A stretch of DNA of 64,000 nucleotides from Gemmatimonadota bacterium (GTDB taxonomy: Bacteria > Gemmatimonadota > Gemmatimonadetes > Gemmatimonadales > Gemmatimonadaceae). The stretch spans positions 310,001 to 374,000 of the forward strand of contig JAIUOB010000005.1 in NCBI GenBank assembly GCA_020161135.1, read 5' to 3'. The translations under genes and the position numbers were made by a program. Shown piece by piece: positions 17,510-26,583 of this stretch; position 1 is the stretch's first letter; each line of letters opens with the position of its first letter. The notes under the pieces were generated by a model that ran no database searches, was not told the origin of the DNA, and was given only the letters and a program-made list of their open reading frames with translations.

Positions 17510-19043
17510 TACACTCCTGCCCGGCCTCATTCTCTGGCTGCCGCTGGTCGGCGCGCTCCTGCTGCTCGCGGTGCCGCGCGGCGCCGACCAGTTGGTGCGC
17601 ACGGTGACCGGCGGACTGCTGCTGGTGCAGTTCGTGCTGGCCATGAAGTTGTACGCCGCCTTCGACCCGGCGGTGAGCGGCCTGCAGTTCGCGACGCAGG
17701 TGCCGTGGATTCCCACGTGGGGGATCAGCTACTTCATCGGCGTTGACGGCGCGAACCTCCTCCTCATCGTCCTCACGGCGTTCCTCGGACCGCTCGTGGT
17801 GCTCGGGGCGACCAGCAGCATCACGCGGGATGTGCGACGCTTCCATGTGCTGCTGTTGCTGCTGCAGTTCGCGATGCTGGGGGCGCTGTTCGCGCAGGAT
17901 CTCTTCCTCTTCTACCTGTTCTGGGAGGGGATGCTGATCCCGATGTTCTTCATGATCGGGATCTGGGGCGGTGCGCGGCGCGCGTACGCGACGATGAAGT
18001 TCGTGCTGTACACGGCCTTCGGCAGCATCCTGATGCTGGCGGCGGTGCTGTGGCTGGCCATCGCGGTCGAACGACAGGGCAGCGCGCCGTCGTTCGCGTT
18101 CACCGACCTGCTGGCGGTGCCGGTGTCGGTGCAGGCCCAGCACTGGCTCTTCGCGGCGTTCGCACTGTCGTTCGCCATCAAGGTGCCGATGGTGCCCGTG
18201 CACACGTGGCTGCCCGATGCGCACGTCGAGGCGCCGACGCCGGGTTCGGTGATCCTGGCAGGCGTGCTGCTCAAGATGGGCACGTACGGCTTCATGAAGC
18301 TCGGCATTCCGTTCTTCCCCGACGCGCTGCACACGTTCTCGCCGTGGCTCATGACGCTGGCGGTGGTGAGCATCGTGTGGGGGGCCTGCCTCGCGCTCGT
18401 GCAGTCGGACATCAAGAAGATCATCGCCTACTCGTCCATCAGTCACCTGGGCTACGTGATGATCGGCCTGCTGAGCCTCGAGCTGGCCGGTGTGCAGGGC
18501 GCCATCGTGCAGATGGTGAGCCACGGCATCGTGGCCGCCGCGCTCTTCCTGCTCGTGGGCATGGTGTACGAGCGTGGGCACACGCGTGAGCTCGCCGCCT
18601 ATGGCGGCCTCGCGCGGCAGATGCCGGTGTACGCCGTCGCCTTCGTCGTGTTCACGCTGGCCTCGGTGGGGCTCCCCACGACGAGCGGCTTCACGGGCGA
18701 GTTCCTCGCGCTGCTGGGCACGTTCAGCGCCGGCTGGGTGCAGCACCTCGACGGCAGCAACCTCACACTGGGGCTCGCCATCGTCGCGGCGAGCGGCGTC
18801 ATTCTCGGTGCGCTCTACATGCTGCGCTTCGCGCTCACCTTCCTGTTCGGTCCGGTCAAGGCGCCACACGACGTGACGCTCACCGACCTCACCGGGCGTG
18901 AGCGACTCGTGCTGGCGGTGCTCGCGGTGGCGGTCTTCTGGTTGGGGCTGTTCCCCGAAGGAGCGATGCAGCGCACCGAAGGTGCCGCACGCGCGTACCT
19001 GCAGGCTGCCACCTCCACCCGGGTGCCCGCCGATGCCCGCTAG
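17502..19043 (+). CDS. nuoM: NADH-quinone oxidoreductase subunit M
   Basis: Second antiporter-like subunit, 513 residues, about 14 helices. The key glutamate is in YLFWEGMLIPMFF, and VHTWLPDAHVEAPTPGSVILAG marks the proton-channel helix with the conserved lysine upstream (AIKVPMVPVHTWLP). The initiation codon lies within nuoL, and nuoN begins 10 nt before its stop. Confidence 0.97.
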   Translation: MSDTLLPGLILWLPLVGALLLLAVPRGADQLVRTVTGGLLLVQFVLAMKLYAAFDPAVSGLQFATQVPWIPTWGISYFIGVDGANLLLIVLTAFLGPLVVLGATSSITRDVRRFHVLLLLLQFAMLGALFAQDLFLFYLFWEGMLIPMFFMIGIWGGARRAYATMKFVLYTAFGSILMLAAVLWLAIAVERQGSAPSFAFTDLLAVPVSVQAQHWLFAAFALSFAIKVPMVPVHTWLPDAHVEAPTPGSVILAGVLLKMGTYGFMKLGIPFFPDALHTFSPWLMTLAVVSIVWGACLALVQSDIKKIIAYSSISHLGYVMIGLLSLELAGVQGAIVQMVSHGIVAAALFLLVGMVYERGHTRELAAYGGLARQMPVYAVAFVVFTLASVGLPTTSGFTGEFLALLGTFSAGWVQHLDGSNLTLGLAIVAASGVILGALYMLRFALTFLFGPVKAPHDVTLTDLTGRERLVLAVLAVAVFWLGLFPEGAMQRTEGAARAYLQAATSTRVPADAR

Positions 19044-20421
19044 CGCCGATTTCCTGGCCCTGCTGCCGACGCATCTGGTGCTTGGCGGCATCGTGACGGG
19101 GCTCCTGTTGCTGTTGCCGCGCAGCCGCGCGGGTGTGCTGCCACTGGTGTCGTCGCTGGCGTGGGTCGTGGCCGCGGCGCTCTCGGCCTTCTGGCTGGCG
19201 CGGGCCGGCACGAGCAGCACGCCGTTCGGTGGGCACCTCGCGTTCGACGCGCAGACGTACATGGTGCAAGGGGCCCTGCTGCTCCTCGCGGTGCCCGTGC
19301 TGCTCATGGCACGTGAGGAGTTCGCCGAGGGGGAGTTCCCGCTGCTGCTGCTGTGTTCACTGTACGGCCTGGCGCTGCTGCCCGCGGCCTCGAGCGCACT
19401 CGTGGTGTTCCTGGGCCTCGAACTGCTGGCCATTCCATCGTACGCGCTCATCGTGCTGGCGTATCGGCGTCCGCAGGCCGCGGAGTCGGCGCTCAAGTAC
19501 CTGGTGTTGAGCGGCGCGGCGTCGGCCACGCTGCTCATGGGCTTCGCGTTGGTGTACGGGCTCACGGGCAGCCTGTCGGTCACCGCATTCGCGCAGGCGG
19601 TGGGCACCGACGACCTGCTCGCGCGCACCGCCGTGGTGCTGGTGGTCGCTGGGCTCTTCGTGAAGGGCGCCGTGTGGCCGTTCCACGGCTGGGCGCCCGA
19701 TGCCTACGAGGGGGCGAGTGTGCCGGTCACGGCGTACCTCGCGACGCTGTCCAAGGCGGCGGTGCTGGTCGTGGCGCTCCGCCTGTTCGCCGGTGTCGAG
19801 GTGCAGGGCAGCCTGCTGCACCTGCTTGCGGCGCTGCCGCTCGCGTCGATCGTGTGGGGCAACCTCGCGGCCATGCGACAGGATTCGCTGCGCCGCATGA
19901 TCGCGTACTCGTCGATCGCGCACGCCGGCTACCTGTTCTATGCGTTCCTGGGCGCGCCGGACGGGCGCGGCCAGGCGGTGGCGTTCTACCTCGTGGTGTA
20001 CGCCGCGAGCAACCTGCTGGCGTTCGCGGTACTTCCCGCCCACGACGACGACGCGACGCGTGATCGCCTCGGCACGCTCGATGGCCTGGCGTCACGCGAT
20101 CCGCTCTCGGCCACGCTCATCGCGGTGGCCATGCTGTCGTTGGCGGGGTTGCCGCCGCTCCCGGGCTTCACGGCGAAGTTCGTCATCTTCCGCAGCGTGG
20201 TGGCCGCCGGGCACACCTGGTGGGCGGTGGCGGGGCTCGTCGGCAGCTTCCTCGGCCTCTTCTTCTATCTTCGCGTGATCATGCGGATGTTCATGGGCTC
20301 GACGGACGGCGTGCGCGCCGCCGCACCCGCTGCGTGGTCCGCCAGACTTGCGGGGTGGCTGTGTGCCGCCGCCACCCTCGCGCTCACCCTCGCCCCCTCG
20401 TGGGTGCTCGAGCGTCTCTGA
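19033..20421 (+). CDS. nuoN: NADH-quinone oxidoreductase subunit N
   Basis: Third antiporter-like subunit, 462 residues, about 14 helices. Diagnostic segments are FLGLELLAIPSYALIVLAYR, the channel stretch FVKGAVWPFHGWAPDAYEGA and SLAGLPPLPGFTAKF near the C-terminus. The ATG at 19033 (MPASADFLALLP) overlaps nuoM by 11 nt. It completes a full 14-subunit set; the next gene is a malic enzyme coupled through a TGATG junction. Confidence 0.97.
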   Translation: MPASADFLALLPTHLVLGGIVTGLLLLLPRSRAGVLPLVSSLAWVVAAALSAFWLARAGTSSTPFGGHLAFDAQTYMVQGALLLLAVPVLLMAREEFAEGEFPLLLLCSLYGLALLPAASSALVVFLGLELLAIPSYALIVLAYRRPQAAESALKYLVLSGAASATLLMGFALVYGLTGSLSVTAFAQAVGTDDLLARTAVVLVVAGLFVKGAVWPFHGWAPDAYEGASVPVTAYLATLSKAAVLVVALRLFAGVEVQGSLLHLLAALPLASIVWGNLAAMRQDSLRRMIAYSSIAHAGYLFYAFLGAPDGRGQAVAFYLVVYAASNLLAFAVLPAHDDDATRDRLGTLDGLASRDPLSATLIAVAMLSLAGLPPLPGFTAKFVIFRSVVAAGHTWWAVAGLVGSFLGLFFYLRVIMRMFMGSTDGVRAAAPAAWSARLAGWLCAAATLALTLAPSWVLERL

Positions 20422-22079
20422 TGCGACCGCGTCGCCGAATGCAGACGGGCCACCATGCCAGCAAGCGTGGCTCCGACCTCCTGAACGATCCGGTGCTCAA
20501 CAAGGGCACGGCCTTCACCGAAGCCGAGCGCGATGCGCTGGGACTGCGCGGCCTGCTGCCGCCGCGCATCATGACGCAGGACGAGCAGATGCTGCGCATC
20601 CTGCCCGCCGTCCGCGGCAAGCCCACGCCGCTCGATCAGTACATCTACCTCGTGGGTCTGCACGACCGGAATGTGACGCTCTTCTACCGGCTGGTCATGG
20701 ACCACCTCGAAGAGCTCATGCCCGTGCTCTACACGCCCACCGTGGGGCAGGCGTGCCAGGAGTTCGGGCGCATCTTCCGGCGGAGTCGCGGCCTGTACGT
20801 CACGGCGGACGATGCGGGACGTGTGCGCGACGTCCTGGCCAACTGGCCGCATGACGATGTGCGCATGATCGTCGTGACCGACGGCGAGCGCATCCTCGGG
20901 CTGGGGGACCTTGGCGCGAACGGCATGGGCATCCCGATCGGCAAGCTCACGCTGTACACGGCGTGCGCGGGCGTGCCGCCGCACCAGTGCCTGCCGATCA
21001 CCATCGACGTGGGCACGGACAACACCGAGCTGCGCGAGAGCCATGCGTACATGGGACTCCGCCGTCCGCGGTTGCGCGGTGCGGCGTACGACGCGCTGCT
21101 CACGGAGTTCGTGGAGGCGGTGCAGGAGCGCTTCCCCGGCGTGTGCCTGCAGTTCGAGGACTTCGGCAACCACAACGCGTTCGTGCTGCTCGAGCAGTGG
21201 CGCGACAAGGTGTGCTGCTTCAACGACGATATCCAGGGCACCGCGTCGGTGACGCTGGGCGGCCTGCTGGCGGCGGCGCGCCTCACGGGGGTGCCGCTGC
21301 ACGAGATGCGCCTGCTGTTCCTCGGCGCCGGCGAGGCCGGCATCGGCATTGGCGACCTCGTGGTGCAGGCGATGCGCGAGGCAGGGATCGACGAGGCCGA
21401 CGCGCGTCAGCGGTGCTGGTTCGTGGACTCGAAGGGGCTGGTGGAGTCGTCGCGCACCGACCTCGCGTCACACAAGCAGCGGTACGCGCACGCACACGCA
21501 CCGGCCGAGTCGCTGCTGGACGCGGTGCAATCCATCAAGCCGCATGCGCTCATCGGTGTGAGTGGCACGCCGCAAACGTTCACGCCCGCGGTGCTGCAGG
21601 CCATGGCGGCGCAGCACGAGCGCCCGATCATCATGGCGCTGTCCAATCCGACGTCGAAGGCGGAGTGCACGGCACAGCAGGCGTACGAGGGCACCGACGG
21701 GCGCGCGATCTTCGCCAGTGGCAGTCCGTTCGCGCCAGTGACGCACAAGGGACGCGTGCACGTTCCGGGGCAGGGGAACAATGCCTACATCTTCCCCGGG
21801 GTCGGCCTGGGCGTGCTGGTGGCGCAGGCGTCGCGCGTGACCGACGAGATGTTCGCGGCGGCGGCGCGCACGCTGTCCGGCATGGTGACGGCCGACGACC
21901 TGGCGATGGGACGCATCTATCCCAGTCTCTCGCGCATCCGTGAGGTGTCGCGGGCCATCGCCATCGAGGTCGCACGCATCGCGTTCGAACGCGGGCTGGC
22001 GCAGGTGGAGCGGCCGAGCGACGTCGCGGCTGCGGTGGCCGAGACGATGTACGAGCCGGTGTATCACTCGCTGGTGTGA
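20421..22079 (+). CDS. Malic enzyme (malate to pyruvate, CO2 and NAD(P)H)
   Basis: Oxidative decarboxylase of malate, long bacterial/mitochondrial type; E. coli MaeA has about 565 residues and this protein 552. It shows VLYTPTVGQACQEFG with the catalytic tyrosine, ILGLGDLGANGMGIPIGK, the metal-ligand segment FEDFGNHNAF with FNDDIQGTASV, and the dinucleotide loop FLGAGEAGIGIG. Whether it prefers NAD or NADP cannot be read securely. The ATG at 20421 uses the last base of the nuoN stop, so it appears to be the last gene of the complex I operon and would supply NADH to it. A later Met at 20439 is an alternative start. Confidence 0.94.
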   Translation: MRPRRRMQTGHHASKRGSDLLNDPVLNKGTAFTEAERDALGLRGLLPPRIMTQDEQMLRILPAVRGKPTPLDQYIYLVGLHDRNVTLFYRLVMDHLEELMPVLYTPTVGQACQEFGRIFRRSRGLYVTADDAGRVRDVLANWPHDDVRMIVVTDGERILGLGDLGANGMGIPIGKLTLYTACAGVPPHQCLPITIDVGTDNTELRESHAYMGLRRPRLRGAAYDALLTEFVEAVQERFPGVCLQFEDFGNHNAFVLLEQWRDKVCCFNDDIQGTASVTLGGLLAAARLTGVPLHEMRLLFLGAGEAGIGIGDLVVQAMREAGIDEADARQRCWFVDSKGLVESSRTDLASHKQRYAHAHAPAESLLDAVQSIKPHALIGVSGTPQTFTPAVLQAMAAQHERPIIMALSNPTSKAECTAQQAYEGTDGRAIFASGSPFAPVTHKGRVHVPGQGNNAYIFPGVGLGVLVAQASRVTDEMFAAAARTLSGMVTADDLAMGRIYPSLSRIREVSRAIAIEVARIAFERGLAQVERPSDVAAAVAETMYEPVYHSLV

Positions 22080-22085
22080 CCTGCG

Positions 22086-22100
22086 GGCGCTGCGAGCGCC
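22086..22100. terminator. Small hairpin between convergent malic enzyme gene and mobA
   Basis: GGCGCT (22086-22091) and AGCGCC (22095-22100) pair around a 3-nt loop in the 45-bp gap where the nuo and formate dehydrogenase operons converge. There is no T-run. Termination is inferred from position. Confidence 0.3.
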
Positions 22101-22124
22101 AGCGTGGCAATCGAGGCCGACGTG

Positions 22125-22715
22125 TCAGGACGACGCGTCGGCCTCGTGCGCAAGGCGGTCCAAGTCGCTCGGCGTGTTCACGTTGGCAAACGATGGCGCG
22201 AGGTCGGGCAGGGACGCGTCCAGCACGTCGATCGTGTCGAGAAAGTCGCGGACGGCACGTCCCCCGTGCTCGAGCCACGCGTCGAGGCGGTCGCGCACCC
22301 TGGTGCGTATGAGCAGGAAGAGCGACTGTCGCCGTTCCCCGTCGTGTGCCGACACGGCGTCGTGACCGTTTGCGACGGCCGCGAGTCGCGCGACGAGTGT
22401 GGGGGCGAGGTGCGGCGCGTCGCCCGGCGTGCAGAGGACCCAGGGGGTGTCGACGACACGCAGGGCCGACTGCAGGCCGCCAAGCGGTCCGCGCCCCGGT
22501 ATCCGGTCTGGCACGACCTCGCCGTAGGCGGCATAGGCGTCGGCCGCCTCGTTGGCGCTCACCACGATGCGTGCGACCTGCGGCGCGAGGCGCGCCGCCA
22601 CGTGTGCGACGAGTGGCTGTCCATGCAGCGGCAGGAGCGCCTTCTGCACGCCACCCATGCGTCGCCCTTCACCGCCGCACAGGATGACTCCCGTGACGTC
22701 GGCGCGCGCGATCAC
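22125..22715 (-). CDS. mobA: Molybdenum cofactor guanylyltransferase
   Basis: Transfers GMP from GTP to molybdopterin to make the bis-MGD precursor that formate dehydrogenases need. The 196-residue protein opens with the nucleotidyltransferase loop LCGGEGRRMGGVQKAL (about 12-27), and the metal-binding aspartate is in CTPGDAPHL near 94-102. It ends the Kor-Fds operon; its ATG overlaps the fdsD stop (ATGA). Placement beside fdhD and fdsA indicates dedicated cofactor supply. Confidence 0.93.
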   Translation of the reverse strand: MIARADVTGVILCGGEGRRMGGVQKALLPLHGQPLVAHVAARLAPQVARIVVSANEAADAYAAYGEVVPDRIPGRGPLGGLQSALRVVDTPWVLCTPGDAPHLAPTLVARLAAVANGHDAVSAHDGERRQSLFLLIRTRVRDRLDAWLEHGGRAVRDFLDTIDVLDASLPDLAPSFANVNTPSDLDRLAHEADASS

Positions 22716-22948
22716 GCGAGGCCGTCGGCGGGGGCGCGCAGCAGCACGGCCGCCCGCAGCACCAGCGGATGCATCGTGCCCTCGACCGGACGCAGCCCGT
22801 GCGTGATCTCCACGAGTTCCTTGCGCATGGCAGGCGTCCAGAACTTCTCGAGGTGATCGCGGACTCCCTCCACCGCATCGGCCTCCGGATAGATCGCGAA
22901 GAACTCGGCGATCTGGTTGGCCATGCGCACCACGTCATCCGTCTGCAT
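22712..22948 (-). CDS. fdsD: NAD-dependent formate dehydrogenase delta subunit
   Basis: A 78-residue protein matching the small FdsD family found with Fds-type soluble formate dehydrogenases (segments DDVVRMANQIAEFFA and VRDHLEKFWTPAMRK). It is thought to assist assembly or stability of the complex. GAGG lies 6 nt before the ATG at 22948. It overlaps fdhD by 14 nt upstream and mobA by 4 nt downstream. Confidence 0.9.
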   Translation of the reverse strand: MQTDDVVRMANQIAEFFAIYPEADAVEGVRDHLEKFWTPAMRKELVEITHGLRPVEGTMHPLVLRAAVLLRAPADGLA

Positions 22949-23771
22949 GCGGGGCCTCGTCGGGAAAGGTCACGAGCATCGTGCGCCCCTCGGCGCGGCT
23001 TGCCGTCGCCACGGGCACGTCCAGTGCGGTCGCCCAGGTGAGGGCAAGCGAGGTGGGTGCCGACGCGCACACCAGGAGGCGCGCGCTGGTGTGGCTCGCC
23101 TTCGCCACCAGTTCGTAGCTGCACCGGCTGCTCATGACGATGAACCCGTCGTCGTCGAGGCGCCGCGCGGCCGCAAGCGCGCCGACGAGCTTGTCGAGGG
23201 CGTTGTGACGCCCGACGTCCTCGCGCACGAGCACGATGTCACCGCGGACATGACACCAGGCCGCGGCGTGCACCGATCGCGTCGCTGCGTTGAGCGGCTG
23301 CCGCGCGGCCAGCCCGTCGGTCGCGCGCAGCGCGGCGTCGGCCGAGATGGGCGCACGCGTGTCGCGCTCACGGCCGCGGCGCCCTGCCACACGCTGCTGC
23401 TGCCGTTCCTGCTGCCGTTCCTGCTGCCGCTGCTGCAGCGCGGCGAGCGACTCGATGCCGCAGAGGCCGCAGGCGGTGCTTGCCGCTGTGCGTCGTGCCG
23501 TGACAGGTGCGCCGGTCGCGAGCGTCAACGCCACCGCATGCTCGCCGAGCCAGGTGCGCACCTCCACCTGCGCGATGCCGTCGATGTCGCGCACGAGTCC
23601 CTCGGTGATCGCGAGCCCGACGGCAAGGTCGTCGAGATCGGCCGGGGTGGCCATCTGGACGGTCCAGGGCGCGTCGTCGACCAGCAGTTGCACGGGCGCC
23701 TCGACCGCGATGCCCCACGTCGCCGTGCGCGTGCCGCCTGGCGCGCCGCTCGATGCGACGTGCTGCACCAC
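22935..23771 (-). CDS. fdhD: Formate dehydrogenase sulfurtransferase FdhD
   Basis: Delivers sulfur to the Mo-bisMGD cofactor of formate dehydrogenase before insertion. The conserved CGLCG pair is Cys101 and Cys104, corresponding to the functional CxxC of E. coli FdhD; DVGRHNALDK and SSRCSYELV are further family segments. An unusual Gln/Arg-rich stretch (about 111-135) follows directly after the CxxC region and is encoded by 12-bp tandem repeats. No ATG fits; I use the GTG at 23771 (278 residues), a second GTG follows at 23768, and no good ribosome-binding site is seen. It lies 52 nt after fdsA. Confidence 0.9.
   Translation of the reverse strand: MVQHVASSGAPGGTRTATWGIAVEAPVQLLVDDAPWTVQMATPADLDDLAVGLAITEGLVRDIDGIAQVEVRTWLGEHAVALTLATGAPVTARRTAASTACGLCGIESLAALQQRQQERQQERQQQRVAGRRGRERDTRAPISADAALRATDGLAARQPLNAATRSVHAAAWCHVRGDIVLVREDVGRHNALDKLVGALAAARRLDDDGFIVMSSRCSYELVAKASHTSARLLVCASAPTSLALTWATALDVPVATASRAEGRTMLVTFPDEAPHADG
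23394..23438. repeat. 12-bp tandem repeat inside fdhD
   Basis: CTGCTGCCGTTC occurs twice in succession, flanked by CTGCTG and CTGCTGCCGCTGCTG variants, across 23394-23438. On the coding strand it encodes a Gln-Gln-Glu-Arg repeat. The unit is a multiple of three, so slippage changes length without breaking the frame. Confidence 0.8.
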
Positions 23772-23823
23772 GCTGCGGGTGATCGCGCCCGGCTCCGTGG
23801 TGGCGGACGCGTCGCGGCGCGCC

Positions 23824-26583
23824 TCAGTCGACAGGGTGCACCTCGACGGCGGTGACCTTGTACTCCGGACAGTTGGTGGCCCAGTCGGAGAACTCCGTCG
23901 TGACCACGTTCGCTGCCGACTCGGGGTGGTGGAACGTGGTGTATACGATGCCTTCGGGCACCCGCTCGGTGACGTGCGCGTGCAAGGTGATGTGTCCCTT
24001 GCGGCTCGCCAGCACCACGTCGTCGCCATCGCCGATGCCGCGCACCTCGGCGTCGTGCGGATGCATCTCGAGCACATCCTCGCGGTGCCAGGCCACGTTG
24101 CCGGTGCGCCGCGTGGCCGTGCCCACGTTGTACTGCGTGAGGATGCGTCCGGTGGTGAGCAGCAGGGGGAAACGACGCGTGGCGCGCTCCTCCGTGGGCA
24201 CATAGCGCGTGAGCAGGAAGCGCCCACGCCCACGCACGAAGCCATCCTCGTGCATGATGCGCGTCCCCTCACGCTTCTCGGCGGTGCATGGCCACTGTAC
24301 GCTGCCCACCTCGTCGAGGTACGCGAACGACACGCCGGCAAAGGTGGGCGTCAGCGCCGCGATCTCGTCCATGATCTGCGCGGCGCTGTCGTACGCCATG
24401 TGGTAGCCCATCGCCGTGGCGAGGCGGCAGACGACCTCCCACTCCTGCATGCCGGTGCGCGCCGGCATGGCCGGGCGTACCCGATTGATGCGACGCTCGG
24501 CGTTGGTGAACGTGCCGTCCTTCTCGAGGAAGGCCGTGCCGGGGAGGAAGACGTGCGCGTACTTTGCCGTCTCGTTGAGGAACAGGTCCTGCACGACCAC
24601 GCACTCCATGGCCCGGAGCGCCGATGTCACGTGCAGGGTGTTCGGATCGGACTGCGCGATGTCCTCGCCCTGCACGAAGATGCCGTGGAACTGTCCGGCC
24701 ACGGCACCGGCCAGCATGTTGGGGATGCGCATCCCCGGCTCGGCGTCGAGCGCGACCTGCCAGGCGTCCTCGAACTGGCCGCGCACCGCGCTGTCGGAGA
24801 TGTGCCGGTAGCCCGGCAGTTCGTGCGGGAAGGAGCCCATGTCGCAGCTCCCCTGCACGTTGTTCTGCCCGCGCAGCGGATTCACGCCGGTGCCGTCACG
24901 CCCCAGGTTGCCGGTGGCCATCGCGAGGTTCGCGATGCCGAGCACCATCGTGCTCCCCTGGCTGTGCTCGGTGACGCCGAGCCCGTAGTAGATGGCCGCG
25001 TTGCCGCCCGTGGCGTACAGGCGCGCAGCGGCACGCAGCTCGGCAGCCGGCACGCCGGTGATGGCTTCGGTGGCCTCCGGCGCATGCTCGGGTTGCGCGA
25101 TGAAGCTTCGCCACTGTTCGAAGCTGTCGCGGTCGCATCGCGCGACCACGAATGCCTCGTCCACCAGCCGCTCGGTGACGATGACGTGCGCCAGGGCATT
25201 GATGACGGCGACGTTGGTGCCGGGGCGCAACTGCAGGTGATGCTCGGCCTGCACGTGCGGCGAGCGCACGAGGTCGATGCGACGCGGGTCGACGACGATG
25301 AGGCGCGCCCCCTGTCGCAACCGCCGTTTCATGCGCGCCGCGAACACCGGGTGTGCATCGGTGGGGTTGGCGCCGATGACCATGATGACATCGGCGTGGG
25401 CGACGCTCTTGAAGTCCTGCGTGCCCGCCGATGTGCCGAACGTCTGCTTGAGGCCGTACCCCGTGGGCGAGTGACAGACGCGGGCGCAGGTGTCGATGTT
25501 GTTGTTGCCGAACGCGGCGCGGACGAGCTTCTGCACCACGAACACCTCCTCGTTGGTGCAACGGCTCGACGACACGCCACCGATGCTGCCGCGCCCATGC
25601 CGGGCCTGGATGTCGCGGAAGCGCTGCGCGGCAAAGGTGATGGCCTCGTCCCAGGACACCTCCCGCCATGGGTCCGAGATGTGCTCGCGGATCATCGGCG
25701 CGGTGATGCGATCGGCGTGGGTCGCGTAGCCCCAGGCGAAGCGCCCTTTCACGCACGAGTGCCCTTCGTTGGCGCCACCGCGCTCGTCCGGCGTCATGCG
25801 CACCACCTCGGTGCCCTTCATCTCGGCCACGAAGCTGCACCCGACGCCGCAGTAGGCGCACGTGGTGTGCACGGCGCGGTCCGGCTGCCCTGCGTCGATG
25901 ACGGTCTTCTCGATGAGCGTCGCCGTGGGGCAGGCCTGCACGCAGGCGCCGCAGGAGACGCACTCGGAGGCGAGGAAGCTCTCGTCCATGCCCGCGCTCA
26001 CCTTCGACGCGAAGCCCCGGTCGGTGATGCTGAGCGCGAAGGTGCCCTGCACCTCGTCGCAGGCGCGCACGCAGCGCGAGCAGACGATGCACTTGGATGG
26101 ATCGAAGGTGAAGTACGGATTCGACTCGTCCTTCGCGGCGCCGAGGTGGTTCGCACCCGTGGTGCCGTAGCGCACCTCACGCAAGCCGACCGCGCCCGCC
26201 ATGTCCTGCAGCTCGCAGTCGCCATTGGCGGCGCAGGTGAGGCAGTCGAGCGGGTGATCGGAGATGTAGAGCTCCATCACGTTCCGCCGCAGGCGCGCGA
26301 GTCGCGGCGACTGCGTGTGCACCACCATGCCTGCCTCGGCAGGGGTCGTGCACGACGCGGGCGTGCCGCGGCGCCCGTCGATCTCGACGAGACACAGACG
26401 ACACGATCCGAAGGGCTTGAGCGAGTCGGTCGCGCACAGGCTCGGCACGCCAGCGCCCGCCGTGCGGGCCGCATGCATGACCGAGGTACCCGCGGGCACC
26501 TCGACGGCCATGCCGTCAACCGTGAGCTGGATGGTCGGCACGCCTGTGGGCGGTGTGGTTGCGTCGGGGGATCGGGCGATCAT
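23824..26583 (-). CDS. fdsA: NAD-dependent formate dehydrogenase alpha (catalytic) subunit
   Basis: Oxidises formate to CO2, or the reverse, at a Mo-bisMGD centre in the cytoplasm. The 919-residue protein has in order: plant-type 2Fe-2S (Cys50, Cys61, Cys64, Cys78), a His-Cys cluster (HPLDCLTCAANGDC, 110-123), two 4Fe-4S ferredoxin motifs (CIVCSRC from 165 and CVSCGAC from 208), the 4Fe-4S next to the active site (CAYCGVGC, 242-249), then the molybdopterin domain with catalytic Cys370-His371 in ARVCHSPTG. It is a cysteine enzyme, not selenocysteine. The ATG at 26583 overlaps the fdsB stop (ATGA); an in-frame extension to 26685 is not family-like. Confidence 0.96.
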   Translation of the reverse strand: MIARSPDATTPPTGVPTIQLTVDGMAVEVPAGTSVMHAARTAGAGVPSLCATDSLKPFGSCRLCLVEIDGRRGTPASCTTPAEAGMVVHTQSPRLARLRRNVMELYISDHPLDCLTCAANGDCELQDMAGAVGLREVRYGTTGANHLGAAKDESNPYFTFDPSKCIVCSRCVRACDEVQGTFALSITDRGFASKVSAGMDESFLASECVSCGACVQACPTATLIEKTVIDAGQPDRAVHTTCAYCGVGCSFVAEMKGTEVVRMTPDERGGANEGHSCVKGRFAWGYATHADRITAPMIREHISDPWREVSWDEAITFAAQRFRDIQARHGRGSIGGVSSSRCTNEEVFVVQKLVRAAFGNNNIDTCARVCHSPTGYGLKQTFGTSAGTQDFKSVAHADVIMVIGANPTDAHPVFAARMKRRLRQGARLIVVDPRRIDLVRSPHVQAEHHLQLRPGTNVAVINALAHVIVTERLVDEAFVVARCDRDSFEQWRSFIAQPEHAPEATEAITGVPAAELRAAARLYATGGNAAIYYGLGVTEHSQGSTMVLGIANLAMATGNLGRDGTGVNPLRGQNNVQGSCDMGSFPHELPGYRHISDSAVRGQFEDAWQVALDAEPGMRIPNMLAGAVAGQFHGIFVQGEDIAQSDPNTLHVTSALRAMECVVVQDLFLNETAKYAHVFLPGTAFLEKDGTFTNAERRINRVRPAMPARTGMQEWEVVCRLATAMGYHMAYDSAAQIMDEIAALTPTFAGVSFAYLDEVGSVQWPCTAEKREGTRIMHEDGFVRGRGRFLLTRYVPTEERATRRFPLLLTTGRILTQYNVGTATRRTGNVAWHREDVLEMHPHDAEVRGIGDGDDVVLASRKGHITLHAHVTERVPEGIVYTTFHHPESAANVVTTEFSDWATNCPEYKVTAVEVHPVD

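Noticed and set aside
15209-19628. Long open frames on the minus strand opposite nuoK to nuoN
   Set aside because: Same antisense effect; composition is His/Arg/Glu-rich and the plus strand encodes complete complex I membrane subunits.
23824-26583. Selenocysteine-containing formate dehydrogenase
   Set aside because: The active-site codon is a Cys codon (Cys370 in ARVCHSP) and there is no in-frame TGA.
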